DNA of 54,837 nucleotides from Mogibacterium sp. (GCA_017405845.1 JAFQZQ010000007.1:1-54837), one strand, 5' to 3'. Positions 42,658 through 51,881 are shown, numbered from the stretch's first letter. Made by a program: numbers and translations. The notes: generated by a model from the letters alone, not told the origin.

Positions 42658-43455
42658 ATGAAGAAAGCATTGACGATCGCAGGGTCAGATTCCTGCGGAG
42701 GCGCCGGTATTCAGGCAGACATCAAAACGATGACCATGAATGGGGTATACTCAATGAGTGCGATCACAGCACTCACCGCGCAGAATACCACCGGCGTTAC
42801 AGGCATACTTGAGGCATCACCGGAGTTTCTTAAGAAACAGCTGGATGCAGTGTTTGAGGATATTTACCCTGACGCGGTAAAAATCGGAATGGTTTCCTCG
42901 TCGGAACTGATCGGGGTCATAGCAGACTGCCTTACGAAATACAAAGCTGTAAATATCGTGGTTGATCCTGTAATGGTGGCTACAAGCGGAGCCCGCCTTA
43001 TTGAGGATGCCGCGATAGACACTCTCAAATCCAGGCTTCTACCTCTTGCGGCAGTGATCACTCCTAACATTCCGGAGGCTGAGATACTCGCAGATATGAC
43101 TATCAGAGATGAATCTGACATGGAGAAAGCCGCAAAGACGCTGTTTGAGCGTTACGGCTGCGCTGCGCTTGTTAAGGGCGGGCACAGCATCAACGATGCC
43201 AATGATGTTCTCTTCAGCGCTGAGAGTGAGGAACCGGTGTGGTTCATGGGCAAAAGAATAGACAACCCTAATACTCATGGAACAGGTTGTACTCTTTCGA
43301 GCGCGATTGCGTCCAATCTTGCAAAAGGTTTCAGCCTCGCAGAGTCGGTAGAGCGAGCCAAGGCGTATCTGTCCGGAGCACTTGAGGCAATGCTGGATCT
43401 CGGCAAGGGATCCGGACCGCTGATGCATAATTTTATGATCGCAAAGGAGGCGTAA
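42658..43455 (+). CDS. thiD: Hydroxymethylpyrimidine/phosphomethylpyrimidine kinase
   Basis: 265 residues from ATG 42658 (GGAAAGGAG upstream). Ribokinase-fold motifs: TIAGSDSCGGAGIQADIKT, VDPVMVATSGA, TPNIPEAEIL, LVKGGH and NTHGTGCTLSSAIA with the catalytic Cys. It phosphorylates HMP twice to give HMP-pyrophosphate for ThiE. Confidence 0.96.
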   Translation: MKKALTIAGSDSCGGAGIQADIKTMTMNGVYSMSAITALTAQNTTGVTGILEASPEFLKKQLDAVFEDIYPDAVKIGMVSSSELIGVIADCLTKYKAVNIVVDPVMVATSGARLIEDAAIDTLKSRLLPLAAVITPNIPEAEILADMTIRDESDMEKAAKTLFERYGCAALVKGGHSINDANDVLFSAESEEPVWFMGKRIDNPNTHGTGCTLSSAIASNLAKGFSLAESVERAKAYLSGALEAMLDLGKGSGPLMHNFMIAKEA

Positions 43456-43456
43456 C

Positions 43457-44164
43457 ATGGGTATTGAGACAAGGCAGAAGTTTGACGGATATGCTGCAAA
43501 GTATGATGAATGGTTCATGAAGAACGAGAACCTCTTCACCAGTGAGCTGAGACTTTTCAAAAGGGTGCTCGGAGACATTGAAGGCAAGAAGCTCCTTTCC
43601 GTAGGATGCGGAAGCGGGCTGTTCGAGAGCTATATAGACTGTTCGAATGTTGAGGGCATTGAGCCATCTGAGGATATGGGAAAGATCGCCGAAAAGCGCG
43701 GTATCAACGTGATAAAGTACGGTCTGATCGAGGATGTCGACCTTCCTGAAAACTATTATGACATAGTGTATTTCAACGGAAGCTCAAGTTATATGGAGGA
43801 TCTTGCTCCGGTGTACGAAAAGTGCCTGCGCGCGCTTAAGGACGACGGACGACTGATACTCCTTGATGTACCTAAGGAAAGCGCTTTCGGATTCATGTAC
43901 CTTCTCGGTAAAAGCCTGAACACTTATGATCACGAATACCTTGCTGATGCCATGCCGGAGCTTCCTTATCCTCTGGCCCTGGCATGCTCGGGCGTGTGGC
44001 ACACAACGGAGGAAAAGATCAATGTGCTCAAGTCTCTTGGCATAGAAAAGTTCGAGTATTACCAGACTCTCGTCAGAAATCCGCTTTATACAAACGAGGA
44101 GTCCGAGGACGTCGTTGAAGGGTATAAGAGCGGCGGATATGTTGCCATCATAGCAGAGAAATAA
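43457..44164 (+). CDS. Class I SAM-dependent methyltransferase
   Basis: 235 residues, one base after thiD. YAAKYDEWFMKNENLF leads into motif I LLSVGCGSGLFESYI (SAM-binding), with motif II DIVYFNGSSSYMED and LILLDVPKES. The substrate is unknown. Its position inside a thiamine operon, between thiD and tenA, suggests a salvage or modification step, but thi operons do sometimes carry passengers. Confidence 0.85.
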   Translation: MGIETRQKFDGYAAKYDEWFMKNENLFTSELRLFKRVLGDIEGKKLLSVGCGSGLFESYIDCSNVEGIEPSEDMGKIAEKRGINVIKYGLIEDVDLPENYYDIVYFNGSSSYMEDLAPVYEKCLRALKDDGRLILLDVPKESAFGFMYLLGKSLNTYDHEYLADAMPELPYPLALACSGVWHTTEEKINVLKSLGIEKFEYYQTLVRNPLYTNEESEDVVEGYKSGGYVAIIAEK

Positions 44165-44177
44165 AGGGAGCCGGAAA

Positions 44178-44834
44178 ATGAAGTTTTCGGAAAAATTGTA
44201 TACCGGAGTTGATGATCTCTGGCGAGAAGCGGCAGACAAGCCGTTCGTAAGGGAAATGGCTCTGGGAACACTGGACGGGAATAAGTTCCGCAATTACATG
44301 ATCCAGGATTATCTGTATCTTCTGGACTACATAGATATATTAGGTTTCATCCGTAGACAGACTGAGGATGAAAGACTCGGGGCTTTCCTGCTGTCAGTCA
44401 TTAAAGAAACTGAGAATGAGACATACCGGGTCCATCTCCCTCATATGAGAAAAGCCGGTGTCAGCGATGAAGAGGTCGAGGAAGCTGTAAGAGTTCCTGT
44501 GATCTCTGAATACATCAGATATATGAAAGAGCAGATATCTGAGCATGGCATTCTTGCGGGACTTACCGCACTTCTCCAATGCTCATGGCTCTATGCTTAC
44601 ATCGGAGAAAGGATGACAGCAGAGCACCCGGAAGAAATAGCCGCCTCACCTTACAGATTCTGGTTCGATGCGTATACATGCAAAGAATATACCGATGCCA
44701 ATCAGATGTGGATAGACGCTCTTGACCGCGAAACTGAGGGCATCTCCGGTGATACCGCAATACTGCTTAACAACATCTTCCGAAGATGCGCGGAATATGA
44801 AAACAAATTGTGGGATGCATTATTTAATCTATAA
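44178..44834 (+). CDS. tenA: TenA family protein (thiaminase II / aminopyrimidine aminohydrolase)
   Basis: 218 residues. All-helical TenA features: FVREMALGTLDGNKFRNYMIQDYLYLLDY (substrate-side helix), LQCSWLYAYIGE with the catalytic Cys, and the C-terminal YENKLWDALFNL with the active-site Glu. TenA releases HMP from degraded thiamine products. Start ATG behind GGGAGCC; 14 bases after the methyltransferase gene. Confidence 0.92.
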   Translation: MKFSEKLYTGVDDLWREAADKPFVREMALGTLDGNKFRNYMIQDYLYLLDYIDILGFIRRQTEDERLGAFLLSVIKETENETYRVHLPHMRKAGVSDEEVEEAVRVPVISEYIRYMKEQISEHGILAGLTALLQCSWLYAYIGERMTAEHPEEIAASPYRFWFDAYTCKEYTDANQMWIDALDRETEGISGDTAILLNNIFRRCAEYENKLWDALFNL

Positions 44835-44882
44835 TTTGAATCGTAATATGCTTCTCGGAAGGATCAAAATTGGAGACGTAAA

Positions 44883-45668
44883 ATGACAGATAAGACTATA
44901 TATATAGCAAGCGCGGGGCAGACTCATATTCCTTTTCAGGACAATGTGGGTGTCCCGTTTGTATCTTTTGAGAGACCGGCAAAACCCGAACCGCCTCTGG
45001 CTCCGCTCGAACTGACGCAGGAAGCTGCAGATAAGGGATATGCGCTGCCTTCGCAGAGGCACCACTTCCTGCCCGGCCTTACGTCGGAGATGCTCGACTG
45101 GTTCTGGGCTAATATGGAAAAGGGATATTACCTGTGGGCACCGGGCTCACATAAGAGATTCAACTGGCTGAAGACCCCGTATGAGTACGGTTTTGAAGAT
45201 TCAATTCACGTAATAGCTGAGACGACCGCTCCGGAACTGCCTGTATTCGGGGGAGAGGGAGTAGAGATACACAGACTGCACCTGACAGACTTTTATCCGT
45301 TTACAACAGCCCTCGGCCATGTCATATGTGAAGGCGTTTTCAATAATGCCGGAGAGCTCGTGGATTCGACCGTTCATGAGTGGGAAGATGTTCCGGGCGG
45401 GATCGTGCATATAACGGCAACGGTAACAAACAGCAAAGCGTCTATGCCGCCGGGGTTCATACTGGATATACTTAAAAGGGACCCAAGCGCAAAGCTGGTC
45501 CCTAATTATGCGACTGATCACGAGGATTATGAGGCGAGCCAGTGGCCGGTGTTCCTTCCGAAGCTGTATGAACTGTGGAAAGACCATCCTGACCCTTCGC
45601 AGAACGTTCACTGTGATCTGTCCGTTGAATGGGGCGATGACGGCAGACTTCACTATATCAATATGTGA
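44883..45668 (+). CDS. PhlG-like (DAPG hydrolase-type) protein
   Basis: 261 residues. HHFLPGLTSEMLDWFWANMEKGYYLWAPGSHKRFNW in outline recalls the phloretin hydrolase/DAPG hydrolase (PhlG) family, with zinc-ligand candidates His and Glu in HHFLPG, GSHKRF and VEIHRLHLTDF. Such enzymes cleave C-C bonds next to acyl groups. Why one would sit at the end of a thiamine operon is unclear; it may act on an unrelated acyl compound. Confidence 0.6.
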   Translation: MTDKTIYIASAGQTHIPFQDNVGVPFVSFERPAKPEPPLAPLELTQEAADKGYALPSQRHHFLPGLTSEMLDWFWANMEKGYYLWAPGSHKRFNWLKTPYEYGFEDSIHVIAETTAPELPVFGGEGVEIHRLHLTDFYPFTTALGHVICEGVFNNAGELVDSTVHEWEDVPGGIVHITATVTNSKASMPPGFILDILKRDPSAKLVPNYATDHEDYEASQWPVFLPKLYELWKDHPDPSQNVHCDLSVEWGDDGRLHYINM

Positions 45669-45840
45669 CTTTACATGAAAGAAAATACATCTTCTCTGCG
45701 ATTCTTCTGCTGCTGATCGGGCAGTCATTATCGATCCATTCACGCAGCATGCCAACCGTACCGTTGGCAATATAAAGACGAACTAAACGATCAGTCAGAG
45801 CATCGGCTCCTTCATCTACAGGAGTATAGCAGTACACCGT
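45658..45840 (-). pseudogene. TetR-family regulator C-terminal fragment
   Basis: On the minus strand a frame reads DEGADALTDRLVRLYIANGT, then VGMLREWIDNDCPISS and RRIAEKMYFLS, ending TGA at 45658. This is the C-terminal helix bundle of AcrR/TetR-type regulators. The DNA-binding half is missing. Its end overlaps the PhlG-like gene by 11 bases in opposite orientation. Confidence 0.65.
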
Positions 45841-45984
45841 AAGATGGTCTATGCGTCAAATAAATCTGCAATAGCCACAGTATCCTCTAAAGGCGTTATC
45901 AAGGCCAAGAAGAAGGGCACCTGCTATGTTTACGCATACGCGCAGAACGGTGTCTATAAGAGAATAAAAGTAGTAGTTAAATAA
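45826..45984 (+). pseudogene. Big2 (bacterial Ig-like) domain tail
   Basis: A frame ending TAA 45982 reads VYASNKSAIATVSSKGVIKA then KKKGTCYVYAYAQNGVY and RIKVVVK, a classic end of a Big_2 repeat of secreted surface proteins. The N-terminal remainder is gone; the fragment abuts the TetR fragment at about 45830, marking a deletion junction. Confidence 0.7.
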
Positions 45985-46013
45985 GAGCGACCTCGTGCAA
46001 GAGACGTTTAAAA

Positions 46014-46065
46014 AAACTGCTTGACGATAACCGCTGATTCATTGGTTACCGTTAAGCAGTTTTTA
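46014..46065 (+). terminator. Long-stem terminator
   Basis: A 19-bp stem with two mismatches (46014-46032 with 46044-46062, starting AAACTGCTT) and TTTTT. Probably the native terminator of the lost Big2 protein gene. Confidence 0.8.
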
Positions 46066-46135
46066 TATGTTCAGAGTGAGCAGAGATGCACAATGATTAT
46101 GTTATTATTAGAAAGAACGAGGTGATACGTAAGCA

Positions 46136-46885
46136 ATGAAAATGAAACTTTTTCTGACAAGCAGCCCGATAGGGATATATCGAAGTGAAGAGCCGCTCAA
46201 CTATAAAGGATTCAATCCCGCCAACGGAATGGTGGAGAATCTGAAGCGCTTTTGGGTGGAAAATTCCAGATGCCTCTATATCTCTGCCTTCACAGATGAT
46301 CATGAGCTCAATGACAGACTGCGAAACGATTACGAGAACATCGTAAGAGACACCGGTCTGTCACTGTCGTGCATGGATTTATGCGATTCCAGGAATGGAG
46401 AGGAAACAGCAGAAGCAATTTGCAGTTATGACTTCGTTATACTCGGAGGCGGGCATATGCCTACAGAAAATGCTTTCTTTCAGAAGATAGGCCTGGCAGA
46501 CAGATTCCGCGGATATCAGGGAATCGTAATGGGGATAAGCGCAGGCACCATGAACTGTGCCCGCGTTGTTTACGCACAGCCGGAGCTTCCGGGAGAAGCA
46601 GTCGATCCGTCATTTGAAAGGTTTATTCCGGGCCTGAACCTTACGGAATACAACATACTGCCGCACTATAATGCCGTGAAGAATGACATACTGGACGGCA
46701 TGCGTCTCTTTGAAGACATAGCTTTGGCTGACAGCTATGGACGTACGTTTTATGCGCTTACAGACGGGAGCTATCTGCTTCAGACAGAAGAGAATGCAGA
46801 GATCCTGGGCGAAGCTTATATGATCCGTGACGGAAGGATCGGTCAGATAAGTGCGGACGGAGAGATATGCCGGCTGCGGGTGTGA
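46136..46885 (+). CDS. Peptidase E-like protein (S51 family)
   Basis: 249 residues. The nucleophile elbow MGISAGTMNCAR has the Ser of S51 dipeptidases; FVILGGGHMPTENAFF and ILPHYNAVKND supply the surrounding family motifs and a candidate His. Members cleave dipeptides starting with Asp or process cyanophycin. Start ATG behind GAGGTG. Monocistronic by appearance, close to a weak promoter around 46090. Confidence 0.85.
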   Translation: MKMKLFLTSSPIGIYRSEEPLNYKGFNPANGMVENLKRFWVENSRCLYISAFTDDHELNDRLRNDYENIVRDTGLSLSCMDLCDSRNGEETAEAICSYDFVILGGGHMPTENAFFQKIGLADRFRGYQGIVMGISAGTMNCARVVYAQPELPGEAVDPSFERFIPGLNLTEYNILPHYNAVKNDILDGMRLFEDIALADSYGRTFYALTDGSYLLQTEENAEILGEAYMIRDGRIGQISADGEICRLRV

Positions 46886-46904
46886 CTAAAAAAGGGGGAC
46901 TATA

Positions 46905-47295
46905 ATGAACAAAATGAGAATGGCTATTCAGGAAAAGGGGTTCGCTGTCGGATCCTTCCTTGAAGTTTCGACTCCTGCAATAGTTGAGATCATGGGCTAT
47001 ACGGGGCTGGACTTCGTCGTCATAGATACGGAGCATGGCCCGTATGACAACATGCAAGTCAGCGATCAGCCTGGGGATACCCGGACAGTTTGATGCACCT
47101 GAATTCCTGCAGGCGGTAGAGAGGGTGCTGAAAGCATGCAGGGATGCCGGCAAGCTTTGCATGATGTTCAGCAGCAATACTGATGAAGCCAAAAAATATA
47201 TAGAACAGGGCTTCGACGCTGTAGCGAACAGCATTGATTCAGCCCTGTTCATGGAGGTCTATAAAGATATGGTTGATGATATGCGAAATGCATAG
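46905..47295 (+). pseudogene. Internally deleted HpcH/HpaI aldolase
   Basis: The start (MGYTGLDFVVIDTEHGPYDN, after GSFLEVSTPAIVE) is the N-terminus of a 2-keto-3-deoxy-sugar acid aldolase. After residue about 50 the frame changes and the sequence jumps to the C-terminal part (SLGIPGQFDAPEFLQAV then FSSNTDEAKKYIEQGFDAVA). Roughly 100 or more middle residues with the catalytic region are missing, and the tail runs to 47295. RBS GGGGG upstream. Confidence 0.85.
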
Positions 47296-47304
47296 GGCAA
47301 CCGA

Positions 47305-47385
47305 TTACATGCTAGCGTGCTCTTTTCTTACGAGTGCTACGTTGAATGCGATTGATACGATCATGCTTGCGATTACATATGCCAT
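47305..47385 (-). CDS. 26-residue hydrophobic peptide
   Basis: Minus strand ATG 47385, preceded by AGGAG 9 bases upstream, encodes MAYVIASMIVSIAFNVALVR plus KEHASM. It has one likely membrane span and a charged tail, resembling small membrane peptides or type I toxins. Too short for standard prediction, but the ribosome site is good. Confidence 0.5.
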   Translation of the reverse strand: MAYVIASMIVSIAFNVALVRKEHASM

Positions 47386-47499
47386 TGTTTTTATCTCCTG
47401 TTTTTTTAACACTTCATTTCGTCTTTTGTTATGCATAACTTGTTTTTGATTACGTTAATAAAATAACATTCTTTTCGACAGTTGCAAAATGGTTGTTTC
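47386..47499. other. Upstream region of the small peptide
   Basis: AT-rich stretch without coding signs. On the minus strand it would contain the promoter and leader of the 26-residue peptide; TTTTTTTAACAC and TTACGTTAATAAAATAAC are the only notable runs. Confidence 0.35.
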
Positions 47500-47540
47500 A
47501 GACATCCGGTATTAGTAAAGCTAATATCGGATGTCTTTTA
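47500..47540. terminator. Bidirectional terminator
   Basis: A 16-bp stem with one G-T pair (47500-47515 with 47521-47536, starting AGACATCCGG) and 5-base loop, then TTTTAG. It separates the peptide from the converging minus-strand membrane gene. Confidence 0.8.
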
Positions 47541-47578
47541 GATAGAGATGCAGATCCAGCCTGCGACTGATAAGAAGT

Positions 47579-49465
47579 TCAGCAAGAATAATAAAAGTCC
47601 CCGGAAGGTAACTCCGGGGACTCTGTTATTGTAAGCTCAATGCACGATTCTTTGTACGCTTCATAATCCGTTATTCCTTCGCCTACGTTAGGCACATAGT
47701 GCGAATAAACCATGTCTGCCGAGAATGTCAGCACGAGTACAATGCCCAGTGCTGCAAGGAATTTCGGGTTTATATGTGAAAGACTTGCGTCTATCAGCGG
47801 CACAAGTAAGTATACTGCCGCCATACCGCCTATGCAGAATACCGTGAGGCCTTCTCCGCAGATCCTTCCGTTGAGATTCAGGAAGTATCCGGTGTAATCC
47901 CACCAGCGCATGCCCTTTGAGATCTCGAGGTAATAGGAGGTCATGTACTCCACAAAACCGCAGAGCAGGATCGTCAGCAGGGCTTCCTCTATAGGCCTGC
48001 GGCGCCATCTGAAGAGGACCACGAGTATCATTACGACTCCGCTGCCGTAGACAGGAAGCCATGGCCCGTGCATTACGCCTCTGTTTACGAATATTCCGTC
48101 CTTCAAAAGATGAAGACTCACTTCCCATCCCCAACCTACAAACGAGAAGATGAAGAAGAAGAGAATTATATTCACAACCGTATAGGTGCGGATAGACCTT
48201 GCGTTTTTAATGAAATGATAGCTGTCTTCAACCCAAAGAGGATTGAGCCTCTGCGGATACAGTTCGCCTCTTATCACAGCTCTGTCATCCTTGATCTGCT
48301 GGCGTCTGTTGTCGACTTCATCATACTGTGCCTTTTCCGCTGTATTTCCGAGCCACACGCCGAAATTCTTTGCAAAGAAAGCTCTGACCGGAGGAAGTGT
48401 GACCCTGTGCGTGTCAATATAATACTTCTGTGCCTCGGTATCCACGTAAGTATCTTCGAGCAATGCCCTGTCAGCTACACGGAAGAGGTAGTCATCGTTG
48501 AGACGCTCTGCCCCTTCGAGCCCGTTGCTTTTGGCTTCTTCACGGAGATATGCATACATCTCAGAAAATGCAGCGGTCTTGTATGGAACTGCCCACATGC
48601 CTGAGACAAGTCCGAATGATACGTATCCCAGCAGATCCCAGATTAAAAATGAAATATCTAAGATAAAGGCTTCCATCTTGTGACCGTCCATCATGCGGCG
48701 CGAAAGACTGATCGCTTCTTTTCCGCTGATATCAGGATTCTCCGCAATTATGTACGGAACCATCTCGTAAGAGTATGTTTTGATAATACCGCCGATTATG
48801 GTCAGCCACCAAAGGCCCAGACATATAGTGTAACGGGCCATCGAAAGCGCCGCCTTTTTCCATCTCTTTACTGCTATGAAATGAAGAACGTGAGAATAGA
48901 GAACCTTGTCATATATTCTCGCTTCGAGGAACATCCTTCGGAGTACCGCTATGTATATGTTCTTGAGAAACAACCATATAAAAATGTATAAAAGAAAGCT
49001 GGCGATGATCATTATGGCCACGACTATGCTCTTTGAATGGAATACGGACACTCCTGCATCGAGCAAGGCGTTAGTCAGACCGCCGGATGAAAAGTAATTG
49101 GCAACAGATGAAAATATGCCTCTGCTTCCACCTCTGATCTTTTCTGCCTTCTGTGTGCTGCTGCTCTGGTTGTCAGCAACTTTTTCCTGATCCTCCTGCT
49201 GGAGCTCATCATTGATGCCGAGCAAATCGAAGGCGAATTCGAACGGAGAACTGCTTCCAATCTCCGGTACAACGTCGGATGATTGCGGATCGCGGCCCGT
49301 AAATAATTTGTATGTATCGTTATACTGAGATTTAACGTACTGGAATTCGCCGCCATAGAATATTCCTAACAGAACAAGCAGCAATAGAATTACGTAATGC
49401 TTTTTTACTACAACGCGTGCATTCCTTTTCCAGGTTCTTCGTCTTTCAGCTCTCGTTTGATCCAT
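47579..49465 (-). CDS. DUF975-like plus putative ABC-transporter type IV (CmpB-like) membrane protein
   Basis: 628 residues. The N-terminal half (1-330) resembles DUF975 membrane proteins: basic start RAERRRTWKRNARVVVKKHY, several spans, and GYVSFGLVSGMWAVPYKTA. The C-terminal part (about 430-600) has the CmpB/DUF1113 motifs FVGWGWEVSLHLLKDG, NRGVMHGPWLPVYGSG and GFVEYMTSYYLE. An internal acidic region (about 50-95, QQEDQEKVADNQSSS) is outside the membrane. A GC-rich hairpin (47595-47619) lies in its last codons. Function unknown. Confidence 0.75.
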   Translation of the reverse strand: MDQTRAERRRTWKRNARVVVKKHYVILLLLVLLGIFYGGEFQYVKSQYNDTYKLFTGRDPQSSDVVPEIGSSSPFEFAFDLLGINDELQQEDQEKVADNQSSSTQKAEKIRGGSRGIFSSVANYFSSGGLTNALLDAGVSVFHSKSIVVAIMIIASFLLYIFIWLFLKNIYIAVLRRMFLEARIYDKVLYSHVLHFIAVKRWKKAALSMARYTICLGLWWLTIIGGIIKTYSYEMVPYIIAENPDISGKEAISLSRRMMDGHKMEAFILDISFLIWDLLGYVSFGLVSGMWAVPYKTAAFSEMYAYLREEAKSNGLEGAERLNDDYLFRVADRALLEDTYVDTEAQKYYIDTHRVTLPPVRAFFAKNFGVWLGNTAEKAQYDEVDNRRQQIKDDRAVIRGELYPQRLNPLWVEDSYHFIKNARSIRTYTVVNIILFFFIFSFVGWGWEVSLHLLKDGIFVNRGVMHGPWLPVYGSGVVMILVVLFRWRRRPIEEALLTILLCGFVEYMTSYYLEISKGMRWWDYTGYFLNLNGRICGEGLTVFCIGGMAAVYLLVPLIDASLSHINPKFLAALGIVLVLTFSADMVYSHYVPNVGEGITDYEAYKESCIELTITESPELPSGDFYYSC

Positions 49466-49474
49466 GATAATTCC

Positions 49475-50587
49475 TCAATTATTATTCAGGGCGTTCTGTT
49501 TGGCCCTTCTTTTTTCAACGTACTTTTCAAACTGCAGCTTGAGCAATGCTGCTACCGGTACTGCTATAAGCATTCCGACGACACCACCGATGTTGCCGCC
49601 TGCGAGAAGCGCTATTATGACAAGTACAGGATGAACTTCCACATTGCTGCTGAGCATTCTCGGGTTGATTATATTCCCGTCTATAAACATTACGGCTGCA
49701 AGTATTATGCCTCCGACAACAAGATGGCTTATGGAGCCTTCTGCCAGACATACTATTATGAGAGATCCGAAACCCACGACCGGACCAACATAAGGCACCA
49801 GATTGCCAAGCCCGGTGAGAATGCCTATAACTACTGCATAAGGTATGCCTGCGATGAGAAGAGCAAGGGAGACAAGCAATCCGACTATCGCCGCATCTGT
49901 TGACTGCCCTCTGATATATCCGGAGAAAACTCTGTTTGCATCTGCGGAGAAGTGACTGAGATTGTTTCTGGTCTTCTCGCTGGCAAATACATGAAGTACA
50001 TCTGCCCAGTACCTGAATATTTTCTCATCCAAAAGAAAATATATAGTAAAAATCATGGCAAAAAGCAATGTAGATGCGCCTGATTTGACACCGTTGAATA
50101 TCTGCCCAAGCTTATCTCCGGCACTTCCGAGACTGATGTTCATGCTTGCCAGCTGCTTTTCAATGGTAGTCCAGAATCTCGAAAACTGGTCGGCCAGCGC
50201 AATAAGATATTCCTTGAATTCTGCAGGGTTGAAAGCAGACAAACTCTTTGTGACGGTAACGGCTATGATCCCAAGGATAAAGCCAAGGACCATAAGCACT
50301 ATGACCATTGTCAGAACCACGGCGGCTACTCTTGCTGAGGCCGGTCTCTTTAAGAAGCCGGAAAGCTTAACTTCAAGCTTCTTTACGACAGGACTCAACA
50401 GGTATGTAAACACAAGACCAAGGATGAGAGGCTTGATTACTCCTGAAATTAAGGACAGCACGCTTCCTGTTTTCCCGGCCAGATAATAGATAATGAGGCC
50501 AAGTATAAATATTAAAAGTACTGTTCCTGTTACGTATATCGATCTTAACAGATATTCTTTGTTGTAGTATTCTTGAAGCTTTTTCAT
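49475..50587 (-). CDS. AI-2E family transporter
   Basis: 370 residues from ATG 50587; an in-frame TTG at 50599 is an alternative overlapping the upstream gene. Eight or so membrane spans in two groups with a conserved GIPYAVVIGILTGLGNLVPYVGPVVG and FIDGNIINPRMLSSNVEVHPVLVI, the signature of AI-2E/YdiK proteins. Members export signals or cations; the role here is unknown. Downstream of the CyuA-like gene and probably co-transcribed. Confidence 0.92.
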   Translation of the reverse strand: MKKLQEYYNKEYLLRSIYVTGTVLLIFILGLIIYYLAGKTGSVLSLISGVIKPLILGLVFTYLLSPVVKKLEVKLSGFLKRPASARVAAVVLTMVIVLMVLGFILGIIAVTVTKSLSAFNPAEFKEYLIALADQFSRFWTTIEKQLASMNISLGSAGDKLGQIFNGVKSGASTLLFAMIFTIYFLLDEKIFRYWADVLHVFASEKTRNNLSHFSADANRVFSGYIRGQSTDAAIVGLLVSLALLIAGIPYAVVIGILTGLGNLVPYVGPVVGFGSLIIVCLAEGSISHLVVGGIILAAVMFIDGNIINPRMLSSNVEVHPVLVIIALLAGGNIGGVVGMLIAVPVAALLKLQFEKYVEKRRAKQNALNNN

Positions 50588-50591
50588 CTCT

Positions 50592-51881
50592 TTACCCAAT
50601 CTGTTTTTCCTGAAGGATATCGACTATGGTCTTTTCTGTTCCAACCATACCCGGCGAGGCGATGAGACCCATGTTCCTCATTGTTTCTTCAGGTGTGTTT
50701 CCGTTTATCCCGTGAACATTGAAAATGTAAACGCCTTCCATTGCCATGGCGACTGACTGCCATGCGGCATCCACCGCAACTACACCTTTCATGGTGCAGC
50801 CCTGGTTGCCGCCGTCGCAAATCATGCCTGTTATGGAACTCGCCATGTTGTTAATAACATGCTGCATAACATCCGGACCGGCACCTCTCATCATCGCCAG
50901 GCCGCAAGCCATTCCGGTACCGGCTGCAATGGCGCAGCCGCAGAATGCGGACAGCTTGCCGGAGTATTCCTTTATGTACATGCAGATTAGATAGCTCAGA
51001 GCCGTGGCCCTGAGAAGCTGCTCTTCCGTATATCCGCTGACTTTATAAGCTGCGTAAAGCGGCATGGTAGCTATTATACCGTGAGCGCCTGAGCCGGTTA
51101 TGCTCATTGCCGGACGCGAAAGCCCGAGTACGCGGGCTTCTATAGCTCCGTTGCACATCAGGGATGCTGTTTTTTGCTCGTTTTCGCTCACTATCTGTCC
51201 GCCGTTCGCAGCCAGCAGATAAGGCCCAAATGTTGTTTTGCTGCTTTCAAGGCCTTCCTGCAGAAGCGCCATGTTGAGCTCAAATGCGCTGCGTATGAAT
51301 CCTATCTCCTCGACAGGTACGGTCGATGCGTAGCGGCAGAGCTCCTCAAGTGTATATTTGTGGATCAGAGGGACATCATCTTCTGCCGCATCGCTGCCGT
51401 GCCCGGCTGTGTCTTCACGGCTGAAAACAGTTTTTCCGTTTTCCGTGATTCTGACTATATTTGTATGCGCGTCACGTATTGTAACGGTCGCGCTGCCCTC
51501 ATCTGTGGTCACCGTTGCTTCTATGAATATGCGGCTTGTGATCTCGCTCATCGAGACGGATATCATGCCGGATTCAACCATCCTGCGCGCTGCCTCAGCC
51601 TGCTCCGGAGTTATTCCCTCCAGGCACTCAAGCCCTTTATCCGGATCCGCACCTGCTGCACCCAGAGCCGCGGCAGGGTAATTGCCGACCTCCGGACTGC
51701 CAGGGATACCGCAAGTGAAAGCGTTCTTGAACATACCGCTGTTGAGGGCAAGCTCAACTTTTTCCAATTTCCCGCCGGTGTGTCTGCGTGCTGTTGAAAC
51801 TGCAAAAGCGATGGCTCCGGGCTCGGTAACACCAAGTGCCGGCTTCATGTCGTTTCTGATCAGTTCGGTCAGTATATCCAT
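50592..51881 (-). CDS. L-cysteine desulfidase / serine dehydratase alpha-like (CyuA-type)
   Basis: 429 residues from ATG 51881 (GGGGGGAC upstream; GTG 51893 is weaker). MKPALGVTEPGAIAFAVSTA and PGSPEVGNYPAAALGA start the family; conserved Cys residues (CGIPG, CGCAIAAGTG, ICDGGNQGC) would hold the [4Fe-4S] cluster. TGSGAHGIIATMPLYAA and VDAAWQSVAMAM are further family marks. It converts cysteine to pyruvate, sulfide and ammonia. Confidence 0.9.
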   Translation of the reverse strand: MDILTELIRNDMKPALGVTEPGAIAFAVSTARRHTGGKLEKVELALNSGMFKNAFTCGIPGSPEVGNYPAAALGAAGADPDKGLECLEGITPEQAEAARRMVESGMISVSMSEITSRIFIEATVTTDEGSATVTIRDAHTNIVRITENGKTVFSREDTAGHGSDAAEDDVPLIHKYTLEELCRYASTVPVEEIGFIRSAFELNMALLQEGLESSKTTFGPYLLAANGGQIVSENEQKTASLMCNGAIEARVLGLSRPAMSITGSGAHGIIATMPLYAAYKVSGYTEEQLLRATALSYLICMYIKEYSGKLSAFCGCAIAAGTGMACGLAMMRGAGPDVMQHVINNMASSITGMICDGGNQGCTMKGVVAVDAAWQSVAMAMEGVYIFNVHGINGNTPEETMRNMGLIASPGMVGTEKTIVDILQEKQIG

